Of a DNA stretch of 64,000 bases, positions 35,605 to 47,806 are shown piece by piece (positions within the stretch are counted from its first letter, which is position 1; each line of letters opens with the position of its first letter). Under the pieces are notes generated by a model. That model was not told the origin of the DNA, did no database searches, and saw nothing but the letters and a program-made list of their open reading frames with translations. Origin of the DNA: Flammulina velutipes (taxonomy: Eukaryota; Basidiomycota; Agaricomycetes; Agaricales; Physalacriaceae). The position numbers and the translations under genes are program-made. The stretch lies in the NCBI GenBank assembly GCA_011800155.1, contig CM022369.1, forward strand, positions 992,001 to 1,056,000, read 5' to 3'.

Positions 35605-35670
35605 GAGAGTTGAAAGAAAAAAGTCTAAAAAGTTTAAGACACCTTGGTCACGCTACGGGTCACGTCACCA

Positions 35671-36660
35671 ATGTTTTCTCTCCGATCATTGCACTGTCGC
35701 GCCAGGCCGTCGAGCCTCCAGTTCTCCTGCAGGCTTTATTCCGCCAAATCCAATATTCAGCTTGTCGCAGAGCTGCGCAAACTTACCAGTGCGCCCATCT
35801 CGAAAGCGCGCCAGGCATTGGCAGAGTCCAATGGCGACTTGAACGCTGCAATGAAATGGTTGGAGAAGGACTTGGCCGACTCGGGCGCGGCAAAGGCAGA
35901 GAAAGTCAAGGACCGCGCAGCGAACGAAGGACTTGTTAGCATTTCGGTTACTTCAAGTGGTTTTGGGTCGCCAGGAAGCGGACTAGGCGCTGTCAAGGCT
36001 GCCATCATCGAGCTCAATTGCGAATCCGACTTTGTGGCCAGGACAGACGAATTCGGACGTCTCGCACACATTATTGCGCGTACAGTTGCTGAGAGTGGCG
36101 CAGAGACGTCGGAGCCGACGTTCACTTCACTTTCTGTATCGGATATTCTCCACCTCCCGCTGTTCGAATCCCACAAGACTGTGGGTAGCTCCATTCTCGA
36201 TATTATTGCGCGCATTGGAGAGAATATCTCTTTACGACGCGCCACCTCCGTTTCGTACGCGCCCGAAGACAAGCTCGTTGGTGAAGGCGCGCGAGTAGGA
36301 TTCTACGCGCATGGTGCCAGCAACGAATATCCCCTGCAAGGCAAGATGGCAGCCCTTTCCCTCACATCGTTGCACACGAAGAAGTTCTCCGAACACCTTG
36401 CCAACGCCGCGTTCGTGGAGGATATGGATCGTATGGACCGCGCTTTGGCTAGACAAATTGTTGGCTTCAATCCAGCTGCTATCGGCGACGCGGCGTCGTC
36501 TGACGAGATGCATTTGTATGCCCAACAATTTATGATGCACGGAGGACCAGAAGCATCGCTGTTGGTGCGCGACGTGCTCGAGCAATGGAGGAAAAAGTGG
36601 GGTCTGGATGACTATGCCGTCGACGCGTTTGTCAGATGGCAGGTTGGTGAGGCGATATAA
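35671..36660 (+). CDS. TSF1: Mitochondrial elongation factor Ts
   Basis: Intronless, about 330 residues. The ATG at 35671 gives a presequence (MFSLRSLHCRARPSSLQF); an in-frame ATG at 35644 lies closer to the divergent NAF1 gene and is less likely. A UBA-like N-domain (LRKLTSAPISKARQALAESN, then AAMKWLE) is followed by the EF-Ts core with ELNCESDFVARTDEF, the TDFVA-type EF-Tu contact, and two dimerisation subdomains. It regenerates EF-Tu-GTP in mitochondrial translation. The lack of introns is unusual among its neighbours. Confidence 0.93.
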   Translation: MFSLRSLHCRARPSSLQFSCRLYSAKSNIQLVAELRKLTSAPISKARQALAESNGDLNAAMKWLEKDLADSGAAKAEKVKDRAANEGLVSISVTSSGFGSPGSGLGAVKAAIIELNCESDFVARTDEFGRLAHIIARTVAESGAETSEPTFTSLSVSDILHLPLFESHKTVGSSILDIIARIGENISLRRATSVSYAPEDKLVGEGARVGFYAHGASNEYPLQGKMAALSLTSLHTKKFSEHLANAAFVEDMDRMDRALARQIVGFNPAAIGDAASSDEMHLYAQQFMMHGGPEASLLVRDVLEQWRKKWGLDDYAVDAFVRWQVGEAI

Positions 36661-36856
36661 GGTCAGTGCGTCCCCTTCATGCATCGTGTATAGTCAAACT
36701 AACTTGACCTATCACTCTGAAGATATACCGAATCATGCACCCCACTGAGCTACAAAAGTATCATAGCGCTCACTATCGTTACGATACCGAAATAATGTTT
36801 AAACCAACATCAACTCTTGCGCTCAATTGACCTCCGCCGATTTCCTTCATCTTCAA

Positions 36857-36866
36857 GTGACGTCAC
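36857..36866. promoter_or_regulatory. Palindromic CRE-type site GTGACGTCAC
   Basis: A perfect ATF/CREB palindrome 24 bp upstream of the start codon of the mitochondrial serine-protease gene. Such sites bind bZIP factors and often mark stress control. Binding is inferred from the motif alone. Confidence 0.45.
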
Positions 36867-36889
36867 GATGCCACCTGGCTCTCGCCATC

Positions 36890-38049
36890 ATGTTTCAATC
36901 GTGTTCCCGGTTTTCCCCAGACCTACGCCGCACGGGTATCCAACTATGTGCCCGCTACGCGACAGTTTCACGTCTCAACGTCTCTCCAGATAACAAGGCC
37001 CCAGAAACCTCCTGGACTTTCGACCAAGAAATCATAGCTCGGCTGTCTCTTGATAATAGCGACACCCTTACGAGACTCTTTGATCAGTATAACGACAATG
37101 CTGGACATGTCCTTCCATCGACTTTACCCTACGAGTCGCGTCCGTCCTTGAGTAGGCAGCCACTCAGACAGCCCGTACCCGAACCAAGCATATGTCTTAT
37201 TGCTCATGCGTTTGAGGATACCGATGGCAAGGCGCAATCGGTGACAATATCATCTGGGTTCGCACTGGAAGCCAAGCATTCTGGAAAGGCTGATGCTCTT
37301 TTCGTTACGTGCGCCCATACGCTGGAGCAGGTAAGGGTACGTGTTTGTTATGGCTAGCAGGCCTAATATACCTGCACAGATACAAAGAAGATACAGAGCC
37401 GCTGAATTAGTGGGAGACACCCGTCGAAGTGGTACTTTTGTTATTTCCGGTTCGGCCGATGGACATCACTTTCACCCAGCCTCTGCCATCCCTACGTCGC
37501 TCCCTCGATCAGATTTAATCCTTTTAGGATGTCAGCGTGAACGACTACGAACTTGGCCAGTGTCTCCGTATCCCGCTCAGCCTGGTGCCAAAATCCGTGC
37601 ACATTTTGTATCACACCACAAGCCACAAGAAACTGGATGGAGGCCTTGGATAGGTGGGACATACAGCAAATGGGTTTCCGGAACGGTTCTCGGATATCGT
37701 GACTTTGCAGGTCGCGAAACTCAGGTAGGGAAATATTGCCGGCATTGGGCGGACTGGGAGGTACTCAATGTGTTAATTCTTAGCCGGGAACGTACGACGC
37801 GCTGTCTCATTTATTGTTCACACCGTTGCCTACCCCGGGGTCCAGTGGTGGGCCAATAGTCGACGAGGAGAGTGGCGCTGTCATAGGTGTGATGTTGGGA
37901 ACAAGGATGGATAACCGTGTTGAAGGTGTCCGAGGTTGGGGGGTACCGTCTGAAAGCATTTTTGAGGTACGAATCAGAGTTCTATCGAAGATTTACTGTT
38001 GAAAGCTTGATAGATGTTCAGCCTTCCTGGTCTGGAGGATAAAAGATGA
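36890..38049 (+). CDS. Trypsin-like serine protease, probably mitochondrial
   Basis: Four exons (introns 37331-37379, 37725-37783, 37967-38013); the last exon is only 36 nt. The ATG at 36890 gives a basic N-terminus (MFQSCSRFSPDLRRTGIQL) suited to mitochondrial import; an upstream in-frame ATG at 36827 would mask it. The chymotrypsin-fold triad is visible as FVTCAHTLE (His), PRSDLILLG (Asp) and TPGSSGGPIVDEESG (Ser in GSSGGP). This resembles HtrA-like proteases, but no PDZ domain follows, so it is either a free protease or a divergent Nma111/HtrA relative. A CRE palindrome precedes the start. Confidence 0.8.
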
Positions 38050-38125
38050 GACTTAGATACTTGTAGAGTTTAATACCCCGAAGTTTGCACCCACAGTCAT
38101 CCACATGTGTACCCAATGAAGTGGC

Positions 38126-38133
38126 CACGTGAC
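38126..38133. promoter_or_regulatory. Cbf1-type element CACGTGAC upstream of BRH2
   Basis: The reverse complement is GTCACGTG. It lies about 110 bp before the BRH2 start codon. The same octamer occurs before the Rsc4-like and MPP-alpha genes in this window. Confidence 0.35.
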
Positions 38134-38241
38134 AAACGCGTCGAGGCTTTGTTTGTTCGTGCTAGCCTGGGGCCCTAAGCATTCTTAACTTCTGACGTCC
38201 ATGTCATTAACAATCATTCCAATCTCTCTTTCTTCGTTACA

Positions 38242-41200
38242 ATGAGTCGACGCAGTACGTTTCTGCTTCTGTAGATCTTTATGTTGAAAACCCTCAACTC
38301 TAGACAGGTTCTTCACCGCACGGTGGGAGATCACCCAAACGCGCGCGCAGAAATGACGATTCGCCCGAATTCGACGAAATGCATTTAACGCAAGATGATA
38401 TGGATGCTTTGGATGTCTTCGAAGCGAATTTATCACAACGAGCTTCTTTGTCGCAGATGCGAGAAGAAAAAGGCAGCGACCGGGACAGCGACGAAGCTAT
38501 CCATGAACAGGTGCGCTCCAGAATGATTCGTTTCGCCATTCCTAACATAATCTAGATATCATCTGACGACCCATTCTCGGATAATCCTAACTCGAAAGCC
38601 AGCAAGTTCCCCTCATTCGGGTCGGCGTCTCTTTTCCAATCCGCTGCAAAGTTGTCTACCATCAATCTTCCAGAGCCAACGTCCTCCCAAGAACCTCCAG
38701 AGCCAGATTCTAACTACGACTCTTGGTTTGAATCTACACTACCAGAAGATGCAGCGGTCGGCTTCCAGCCAGCGACAGTCAGTTTCCAGTCTGCTGCATC
38801 TGTCATCCCATCTGCCTTCCAGCCCGCATCCAAGAAGGGAGTACTCGCGCCCTCTGCGGCTGCACTAGCTAAAGCGGCGGAACTGATGAAGAAATGGGAA
38901 GGCACAGAGGACGAAGCTACACCGGCACTACCACCGCCCGGACTAGCTCTCTTTCAAACAGCGTCTTCGTTAGTCGAGACTACAACGCCGGCTCGTCCCG
39001 CACTACGGAATTTAATCAATGCACCAGTGTCGCCGGCCACCCCAGATACACCTACACCGTCCGCATTTTCTAGGGCATCTACTTCAGCAGGACCTATAGC
39101 TCAACCATTCGCCTCCCTCAAGACCAGAGCGAAACCGTTCAAGTCGCCCTTAATGAAGACCGTCGCAAAGGCTTCTTCCACGCCTCCTTCAAATCAACCG
39201 CATATCTCTACGCTCCCTTCGTCTTTCGCTTCTGCATCATCGATATGCATGCCGCCGCCCACATCCACTCCTGCTCGTCCCAAACACCCCCTCGCTGCAA
39301 AACCCATAACCCCTTCAACATACTCATCCCCGACAGTCAACCAAACAAACTTGTCTGCTTCTCTCCCTCGGGCTAAACCCACTAGCGCGCGTCATACACC
39401 AGGAAGATTCAAAACGCCATTTAAAGCCGGCATGCAACCTGGTACACCCGGCCATGCTAAGCTACAAGAGCAAAACTTGAAGCGGAAACCTGTTGCTCCT
39501 CAAGTCTATACAACGGCAGCTAGCACGCCTGTCTTGTCGACGCCCCGAAAGACGCCATTGCGGAAGTTCTTTGATTTGAGTGGGTGTCTCTGTGTGCGCA
39601 AGAGGGTCCTTAGCTAACGTGTTTTCACAGAAACCCCTCACAATCGCCTGACGCTTGCTACGTGTGGTGTTCTACCACGTTGGTATGAGTTAGGTAACGA
39701 TGAGCTTCCGAACTCGTAAGTGTTTCTCCAGTTCCAACGTTATGTACTATTCATTGACATGAGTGCCAACAGCATCGTCAACGCGGTTGAGCAAATGCAC
39801 CCATCGCTAGCTTCGTACTACTCTTTCTATGCGCCCTCCACAAATGAACATGGTATCTCAGAGGATGTTCGGATAGGCCCACAGGAAGCGTTGCAGAAAC
39901 TGAAAGAGGAGGGATGCTCACTGGCCACCAAGGAGTGGGTCGACAATCATTGGTCACTTATTTTGTGGAAATTGGCAGGGCTGGCGTACTTGCAGCCAGA
40001 ACGGGAATGGTACGATGATCAGAAGAGGTGGGGGTGGGAGGAAGTTCGCCGGCAGTTGTTGTATCGGTAAGAAAGGAATGAACCACCGACGTCTCGCATG
40101 CTAAAACGCTTACAGGTACGAGCGGGAGATTAACCGAGGTATCCGGCCAGCCCTCCGCACCATTGCGACCCAGGACGTGCCATCCGTATTTCCCATGGTC
40201 TTATGTGTCACCGAGGTCAACTGGCTAGAACAGACATTACTCCCGGATGGGAAGCTTAGTGACCCAGCGGCCGAGTTGCAAGTCACGGATGGTTGGTACA
40301 AGATACGCGCTCAGATCGATGCGCCTCTTACAAGGGCAATCACAAAGGGAACCCTTCGGGTTGGCAGGAAGATCGCAGTGGCAAATGCAAAGGTACCCTA
40401 CTCATTTTCTACCCACCAACACATTGACTAATCAGAATGTAGCTTGACTCTGAACGTAAAGATCCACAAGAGATATTGGAAGCCGGAAACTCCATTAAAC
40501 TCGTCATCTGTGGAAACAGTTCTCACCTAGCACCTTGGCACGCCAAACTTGGCTTCCAAAAAACATTCCCTATCGCGACTATGAATAGTTTGACGAAAGA
40601 CGGAGGCATGGTCCCTGCTATGGAACTTGTCGTAACGAAGGTACGACTTTATCTAACGTCAAGTCGTGGCTTTGCCTAATTCAATGTAGGTCCACGCCAT
40701 TGGATACGTTCAATTTGCAGTAGACGGCAAGGGATTCAAACGTGGCCCGTTTGATGAACGAGAGGAACTTGCGTTACGCGACAAGTGGGAGGTATGTTCT
40801 CTTCTCTCTTTGGTACAAGACACCTCTGATCACAATCTTCAGCGCAAACGGGAGTTGGAGTATTCCAAGGCTAGGGAAGTTTTCGACAAAGAGTTTCGAC
40901 GCTACTCAAGCTACGCCGAGCGCTTGGAGAGAAGAGCAGGCCCGCATTTCCGACCCACCGAGGCGGGACCACCAGATCGGACAGACGACTATTACGACAA
41001 GCTCGAGGAGCCCGATGACGCAGCTGAATTAATTGCGAGAATAGCACCTTCCGATGCTGGTTGGTTGGCTATTCGTATTCGCGCTCAAATGGAAAAACGA
41101 CAAGAAGCCATGTCGGAAGAGATTGAAAAGGATGTCAACGTGCGTCGAGAGAGAGGTGTTTTCTATGCTAGACACTGACGTTTCTGTAGGACATATGCCC

Positions 41201-41474
41201 GCCACGTAACGTCATAAGTCTTCGAGTCCTAGATGTCAAGGACGCCCACACGGAGCGGCATCCCGCGAATCGAGAAGCTTCGCTGACTGTTTGGGATGTT
41301 TTGAATGTGTGCTTGACGGAAGGAAGAAAACCCGGTGTGTTTGAAGTTGGGGACCGATGTCGATTCACGCACTTGGAGCCTACCTCTCAGTCGTCGTGGA
41401 TGGATCGTTCTCCTGGCGCACAGATTATTCTTCGCTCTACCAAGTTCTCAAGGATAACGAAGCTCAAACACTGA
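38242..41474 (+). CDS. BRH2: BRCA2 homologue (Brh2-type recombination mediator)
   Basis: Loads Rad51 on single-stranded DNA during homologous recombination. A 13-nt first coding exon (38242-38254) joins SSSPHGGRSPKRARR. A BRC-type Rad51-binding repeat is seen at about residues 160-185 (FQPASKKGVLAPSAAALAKA), with weaker FQSA/FQTAS repeats nearby. The C-terminal half is the DSS1/DNA-binding domain: helical domain (WVDNHWSLILWKLAGL, RYEREINRGIRPALRTI, MVLCVTEVNW), OB1 (GWYKIRAQIDAPLTRAI, LRVGRKIAVANAK, PWHAKLGFQ), a short charged tower-like insertion (EREELALRDKWERKRELE) and OB2 (ISLRVLDVKDA, LTVWDVLN, CRFTHLEPTSQSSW). It stops at TGA 41472-41474. The tower-like insertion is much shorter than in mammalian BRCA2. 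Confidence 0.93.
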
Positions 41475-41658
41475 TTCCATTTTCGAATATTGTTATTACC
41501 TGCTCTATTTTACTTTGCTTCGCGCTGATATTCATTAACATAGAAGGCAATGTATTGTATGCTACATTTTTAGCTCACTGTAGCTGTATGAATCATGTCC
41601 TGATTTCTCTCTCGGTTGACTGAGGACGCGCGTGGCAACTTGCTCAAAGTTTGTTGAT

Positions 41659-41666
41659 GTCACGTG
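41659..41666. promoter_or_regulatory. Cbf1-type element GTCACGTG upstream of the Rsc4-like gene
   Basis: About 147 bp before the start codon at 41813. It shares the longer string GTCACGTGCAT with the site at 52404. Confidence 0.35.
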
Positions 41667-41812
41667 CATAACAGATGACACATCATTCCTTCGGTCTGGC
41701 CCAGAAACCCGCCACACAATTATTGTTAGCGTACAGTCTCTCGCTTTTCCTTGTCGCGTCTTCGATTTTTTGAACGATCCCGATTGTATTCGACTTCAAC
41801 AACAGCGATAAA

Positions 41813-43924
41813 ATGGGCAAACGAAACCGCACGGACGCTGCTATTCCCAACGACGGAGGATCACGTTCAAAACGTCGTAAAGCGCAGGAGCAGACACCAG
41901 ACTTGGATGCATCTTCAGACCGCGCCAACTCGGACGTCGACGAGGGAAAGAGCGCTGCTGAGGAAGTGGCGAAGCAGGGATTAAAGATATGGCATGCGGT
42001 CAAGGAGGCAGTTGGCAAAGAGTACGTCCATCCCGGCTACCCATTCGGCAGGCGTTGCTCCCAGTTTCTCACCATCATCATGTCTTTAGTGGCCACATCC
42101 TTTCTACGCACTTCGTCGTGCTGCCGGACAAGCGCATATACCCAGACTACTTTGTTCTCATAAAGCGTCCCATCGCTCTCAGCGAAATCAAGCGCAGGCT
42201 CAATCAGAATCTCTACAAGAGCCTCGACGACGTCAAGAACGAGTTTGATCTATGCTTCGACAACGCCCGCCAGTACAATGCAGAAGCGAGCCAGATTTAC
42301 TACGATGCGACGGAAATGCAGGTGAGTGGCTGGGCTTCATTCGCGGCCTTGATAGCTCAATTCCTTTCAGACAATTGTCGCAAAGATGCACAAGGACATG
42401 ACGCGCCACAAGAAGAGCAGCGAAAAGAAGCACAAATCTCCAAGCCTGCGAAAGACTATGAAGAGCAAGCTTCAGGAGCTTGTGGCATTGACAGATGATT
42501 TGTGAGTACCCCTAGTCTTCTATGCACACTGTACTCATGCACTCCAGGGGACGGTCAGTGTCGGCCGAGTTCATGGAGCTCCCCTCCAAGAAAGAATGGC
42601 CAATATACTATCAGCAGATCGCGAAACCACAATGTTTCGACAATATCTTTGTTCGTCTATCCTCTTCTCGCGTAGCACAGACTCTTACTTTCCACAGAAA
42701 CGTATCAAGAAGAAGGAGTATCCGTCGATGAACGATTTCGCTGATGATGTAGAGCTGGTATTCTCCAATTGCTTCCAGTTCAATCAGGAAAACACTGGTA
42801 TATGGGACGATGCAGTCGCGCTAAAGGTATGCCATTCCATTCCTTTACCTTCTCAGACTAATGCCCTCTAGGATCGTTTTCGTCTAATCATGGCAGACCT
42901 ACCGGCATCGTTCACCGTTGCACGTTACTCTCGTGGGCCGAAGATAAAGATAAAGATGCCCGTTGCTTCTACGTCCCAGACTGCTCCGCCTCCGAAAATC
43001 ATCCTGAAGCCCGCCGCAGCTGTCACACAGACTCCTACAGGACCACCTCCCAAAGTGGTCATCCCCGCCCATGCACCACCTGCTACACCCGTAGCAAAAC
43101 CAGCAGTGACTGGTCAACCAGCTCCAGCGCAACCTGCCAAGGTGGATCCATCGCCCAAAGCAACTGCAGCGAAACCTGTCCAACAACCCGTACCAAAGGC
43201 ATCGACACCACAGACGCCGGTTCCCGTCAAAGCACAGGCGACAGTTGCCGTACCCGTAGTCAACGGCAAGGCAACAACGACACAGAAACCAGCAGCGACA
43301 GCGACGCAGTCTGTCCCTCTCGCGCCCAACGCAGCGTTCTCGCAATATTCCACTCCAGCATACGTTCCTGTGGCCACACCAGCTCCGATCTTGCCTTCAG
43401 CAGTTAACAGATTACAAGCTGCTGCCGTGACATCCACGAAGCAAGCACCCAACCACCAGACACCACCCGCACATCAACTCCGTTCCGTGCACGTAAAGAG
43501 CATTCCTCGAGGCAGGCCATTTATCCTCGACCATAAAGACGGAGTCAAATCCTGGTCCATTTGCTTGGGTCGCGAAGAGCAGTCGCTTGTCGTCTCCAAC
43601 ATCGTCTATAACCACACCGATCGCGACGAGAATGAAAGCAGTGGCGATGAAGAGGACATGGATGCGGAAGACCAGCCCAAGAAGAAGCGAGGCCGTGGCA
43701 GGCCGCCGAAAAAGCCTGATGTCGTCGCGAAGGTCAAGTCCACAAAGAAGAAGAGACCAAAATTGGGTGAACTTCAGGTCAAACTCAACGGGCAGCCAGT
43801 GAAAGATGCAGAGGATACCGAAGAGGGGAAATGGACTGTCAACGTTCCCGTCGGAAGTAGCACCATCGAGGTTGGAGAGAAAGGTGGCCTTGTATGGAAA
43901 ATATACGCGCAGAGGGTCGCGTAA
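41813..43924 (+). CDS. RSC4: Double-bromodomain protein, RSC complex subunit Rsc4-like
   Basis: Predicted subunit of the RSC/SWI-SNF nucleosome remodeller, reading acetylated histone tails. A basic N-terminus (MGKRNRTDAA, SKRRK) precedes bromodomain 1 (FVVLPDKRIYPDYFVLIKRP, FDLCFDNARQYN) and bromodomain 2 (FMELPSKKEWPIYYQQIAKP, ELVFSNCFQFNQENTGIW). The conserved Asn of each acetyl-lysine pocket is present. A long Ala/Pro/Gln-rich linker leads to HQLRSVHVKSIPRGRPF, an Rsc4-type C-terminal beta-rich domain, into which an acidic loop and an AT-hook (KKKRGRGRPPKKPD) are inserted. Four introns fall between the two bromodomains and the linker. Confidence 0.9.
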
Positions 43925-44365
43925 AGGCATGTTCTACCTTTCGTACTTTTGGGGCTTACATATTTTAGACAGTTCGTATCCTAATTCAAGTTTGTTATAA
44001 TCCACGTTCACGATAATCTACTTGAGACTGATTTCGGACCTTTCATCGCGCGCCATCAGAACATTGCATTTGCTGATATACTCTTGTGACCTACAGTCGC
44101 TCGTTCTGGGCAAGGTGACGCATGGAATCGGGATCTCAAGCGGTACCATTTGGAATGACTGCCCCAAGCATCAAGGACAACGAGAGCGGGATTTGCAGCT
44201 TCCTTTTCGCTCAAGATCATCTGCTCATATAGAGCTGGCGGTGTGATCCATGCGGCTGGGACCGTATGACGGACCGTAAACATGAAAGAACCCAGCGTGG
44301 TCATCTGGACAACAAAACCGTTTAAATGATCAGTGATATCGCAAAGGGCGTCTTACATTCCGAAC
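43925..44365. other. Intergenic region upstream of the GH127-like gene
   Basis: No supported gene. An 82-codon minus-strand ORF (44304-44056) is present but has no family match I recognise and lies where the GH127 promoter is expected. Confidence 0.5.
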
Positions 44366-47300
44366 ATGGTGAGTCCCTCCCAATCATGAATACTACCTTC
44401 TTTCAATATTGATTCAGCTCCAGACGCGCTTCGCTGGTTTGGCGATAGCATTCACTTCCCTAGTGGGATCTAGCCTTTGTGCACGTCTGTGTTCCATGCA
44501 ATAATCCTCTGAATGGTCACTCTAACCACCTTCTGCAGTTCAGGCTCCTCTCTATGGACGCCTGCCCACTGGCTCCATCAAACCCGCAGGCTGGCAATTA
44601 GACCAGGCCAATGTTCAAGCAGAAGGCCTAGCAGGCCACCTCATGGATTGGGCTCCCTAGTAATTCCCAATGTTCTACGTTCTATGTTTCTTTGCTCAGT
44701 CGTTGAACAGTGTAAAAGGCTCCATCTGGTCTCCCGGCGGCTCGATCGAGTACAGCGAGATGCATGAAGCTGCACCGTATTGGTTGTACGTATGGACGCG
44801 TTCATGGTCGATACCATTCATCTTATTTTCAAAAGCAATGGCATGGTAGCCCTGGCGTTCCAGTTGGGTGACGAACGGATCATTGGTCAAGTTCGCAGCT
44901 TCCTAGACCACACACTCGATACTCAACAGGACGATGGCTGGATTGGACCTGAGCGTCCCAATGCATCTGGGGCGCCAAGGCTCGTTTGGCCGAGATACTT
45001 GATATTAATGGCGCTCACTGTACGCGTTTTCCTCTTCCCTAGCATAGCTTTCCTGGCCTCACGTCCATCTCCCGTAATAGCAATACGCTGAGGCCGATCC
45101 TACCCAAACGGATCGCATCGTCGAATCCATCCACCGCTTTACCGACCTGGTTCATAACATTTGGAAGAATGGAACTCATGCTGGAACGGGATTCCAATTC
45201 GACTACCAGTTTGTTCGATGGGAAGAGGTGAGCACCGATAACTCGCTCGGTGCATGCCAATACTGAAGTGACGGTTTCTTATAGTTAGTCTACTCTCTCC
45301 AATGGCTGCACGATAACTATCCGAACGGCAAGGAAGATCAGCTCGTTGAGACGATGGAACTGGTTCGGGCTGCTGGGTTCAACTGGAAGAATGATTGGTT
45401 TGTAGATGCCGTATTCCCCAAAGCAGCAGTTACGCAGGGCTATTCTCCACGCACGTATGTGATCCTTCGTTTCTCTCTTTCGTGAAGTGGATGACGAGCT
45501 GACGATAATGACAGGCATGGTGTTAACATAGCGGAAGGTCCGATTCTATTCTGCCTCTCGATGTACCTAGCATTGAACATTTGACAGCACTGAAATCTGA
45601 AGCTCTTGTATGGCGCTGGACGAATGACGAGAGTGATAAGGATAGCACCTTCAAGCGTCTTGAGTTGTTGTACAAGTACCACGGATTCCCATCTGGCGAG
45701 TTTTTCGATTTGCTCACTATTATGCTGTGCTAATGGGGCTGTTTCATAGGCACGTACTCGGCTGACGAACATCTGGCTGGGCTGCGTCCAAGACGAGGGT
45801 ATTCCCTTTCATTATCTGGAAACTGTCCAGGACTTCTCACCATTTCTTAGGACAGAGCTCTGCACCGTCGTGTAAGTCCACCAAAGTCTACTAATTGAAT
45901 GCCATCTAATCTTTGATCACTTACTAGTGAACAAATGCTTTCTCTTGCTATCATTTATCAGACATTCGGCGACAATTCGGTGGCTGACCGTGCAGAGAAG
46001 ATTGGTTAGCAGTCTTATTTTTGTTATGTTAATTTCTAACAACGGCTGATACGTGGCACAGCATATAACGCACTACCTGCAGCAATTACTCATGACTGGT
46101 GGTCGCATCAGTATGACCAACAGCGTAAGTCCCCCTTTCGCGCGGACGTTTCATCTATTGCTTACCTTGGATCCTCGTCCTAGCAAACCAAATCTGGGCC
46201 AAAGAAATGAATCCTTCGCCATTCGGCGTGAACGGACCTCTCTCAAACGTTTTTGGCTTTGAACCGTGCGTTCCATAATTCTATCACTTAGTCTGGAACT
46301 GTGTGTTGAAACCGCTACAGGACATACCCCTGCTGCACCGTCAACCATCCCTCGGGGTATCCCAAGTTCTGGGCCAACGCGTTCTATACCGGCAGCGATG
46401 GAGCACAATTAGTCCACGTCTTCCTAGGACCTTATACTTACTCTGGAACTCTAGGTAACGGTGTCGAAGTTGACAGTACGTGATTGCAACTCCGATATAT
46501 TTGGCACTCTCTGAATTCAGCAGTCGCGGTGGATACATTGTATCCCTTTGGAAACACCCTCAAGTACAGAGTGACCGCCAGCGATTCGTTTACGTTCAAA
46601 ATCCGTATTCCTGGTTGGGCGACCGGGGATAGTACTATCAGTGTGAACGGCGCTGATCCAAATAGTCTGGAGAAGGACAATGCAAGCCACCAGGCGATCT
46701 CGGTGCGTTTTACATTCTCGCTCAACTTGAGTGTAGAACGCTGATAATGCTTGAAGGTTGGCTCTGGAACGACGGACATTGTGCTTTCTTTGAAGGCTGA
46801 GCTCCAGGTCGAAACTAGGACGAATGGCGCCGTCGCCGTGACCTACGGACCTTTGCTGTACGCTGTTGACATCGAGTATAGCGATGTAACAGCTCCTGCG
46901 CTGAGGTATTTTTCTTCCTTACTCCTCCATTGCCGGACTCTCCCCTGAAAATAATTGTAGGAGCACGCAAGCCCTGGGAGATGTCCGCAGGCTCTTTCCT
47001 AATGCTCCCCCGGAATATTTGACGCAGGTAGATCCGAGCTTGCTTCTCCTACTTACTGGCTCATTTCGATCTTAGTACGAAAATAACACGGTGGACCATG
47101 TCATGGAGCCTTCCGTTAACTGGGCTCTAGCCATAGACCCTTCCAGCATTTCCATCAATGACAAGTCAACGGACTATACGATGCCTTACTACGCGTGGGC
47201 GGCTGGTTCGCAGCCCATAACTCTGTCAGGTGTGTGTCTATCCCTTTGGGTCACAATAAACTGATGATGTTTGCCAAAAGCTATTGCTTGCCCAATTAAA

Positions 47301-47444
47301 TGGGGCCTCGAAGGCGCCACGGCGGCTGACCCACCTCAGAGTCCCAACGTCTGCACAGGGGACCTTTATAATGTGACCATGGTACCGTATGGCGCCGCGA
47401 AGTTGAGACTGGGAGAAATTCCGACCATGGAAAGGGCAAATTGA
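44366..47444 (+). CDS. Secreted GH127-like (DUF1680) beta-L-arabinofuranosidase family protein
   Basis: At least 15 exons. The first coding exon is the start codon alone (44366-44368); exon two supplies the rest of a signal peptide (LQTRFAGLAIAFTSLVGSS). The (alpha/alpha)6 barrel shows RLPTGSIKPAGWQLDQANVQ, GGSIEYSEMHEAAPYWF and DAVFPKAAVTQGYSPRTHG. TYPCCTVNHPSGYPKFWANA holds the CC motif; in characterised GH127 enzymes cysteines here bind zinc and act as nucleophile. C-terminal beta domains include IRIPGWATGDSTISVNG. One intron (45696-45749) has a GC donor (GCGAGT). Expected action is on plant-type L-arabinose glycans, fitting a plant-degrading lifestyle, but this branch also contains untested specificities. 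Confidence 0.9.
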
Positions 47445-47806
47445 ACAGTGCAGTGGTGCGAAAACTGGTTACGCCACTCACTCGCAATGTTGAGCCGTGG
47501 TTTGGCATTGCCATCCGGCACGTTCTGTACTTACTGTCGCACAATACTTATCATCATTGCATTCATGTCTGAGGAGGCGATTCCCTCGACAACCGCTCGG
47601 GCTACTCCAATAGGAAAATAAAACTTTGCGCAAAAGATACACCGAAAGGCAGCATGATAACCACTTCACCATCGGTGTTCTTCTAGGGGTTGTATAATTG
47701 TTTTCAGGTCTTGTAGTTACAGAGCGTGCTGAACACGAAGGTATTGAATTTATTATTGTTAGTCATTCATACGGTGCAGAATTATCTGATACTGGCTGGA
47801 GTACAC
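47445..47806. other. Intergenic region between convergent genes
   Basis: 3' flanks of the GH127-like and GGTase-I beta genes, which converge here. No gene or RNA was recognised. A strong splice-donor-like GCGTAAGT overlaps the GGTase stop codon, so a short spliced C-terminal extension into this region is conceivable. Confidence 0.4.

Noticed and set aside
35757..36272. 171-codon minus-strand ORF inside EF-Ts
   Set aside because: Shadow frame of the well-identified EF-Ts gene.
44056..44304. 82-codon minus-strand ORF before the GH127-like gene
   Set aside because: Protein-like composition but no family match, no splice partners, and it sits in the expected promoter; left as a note only.
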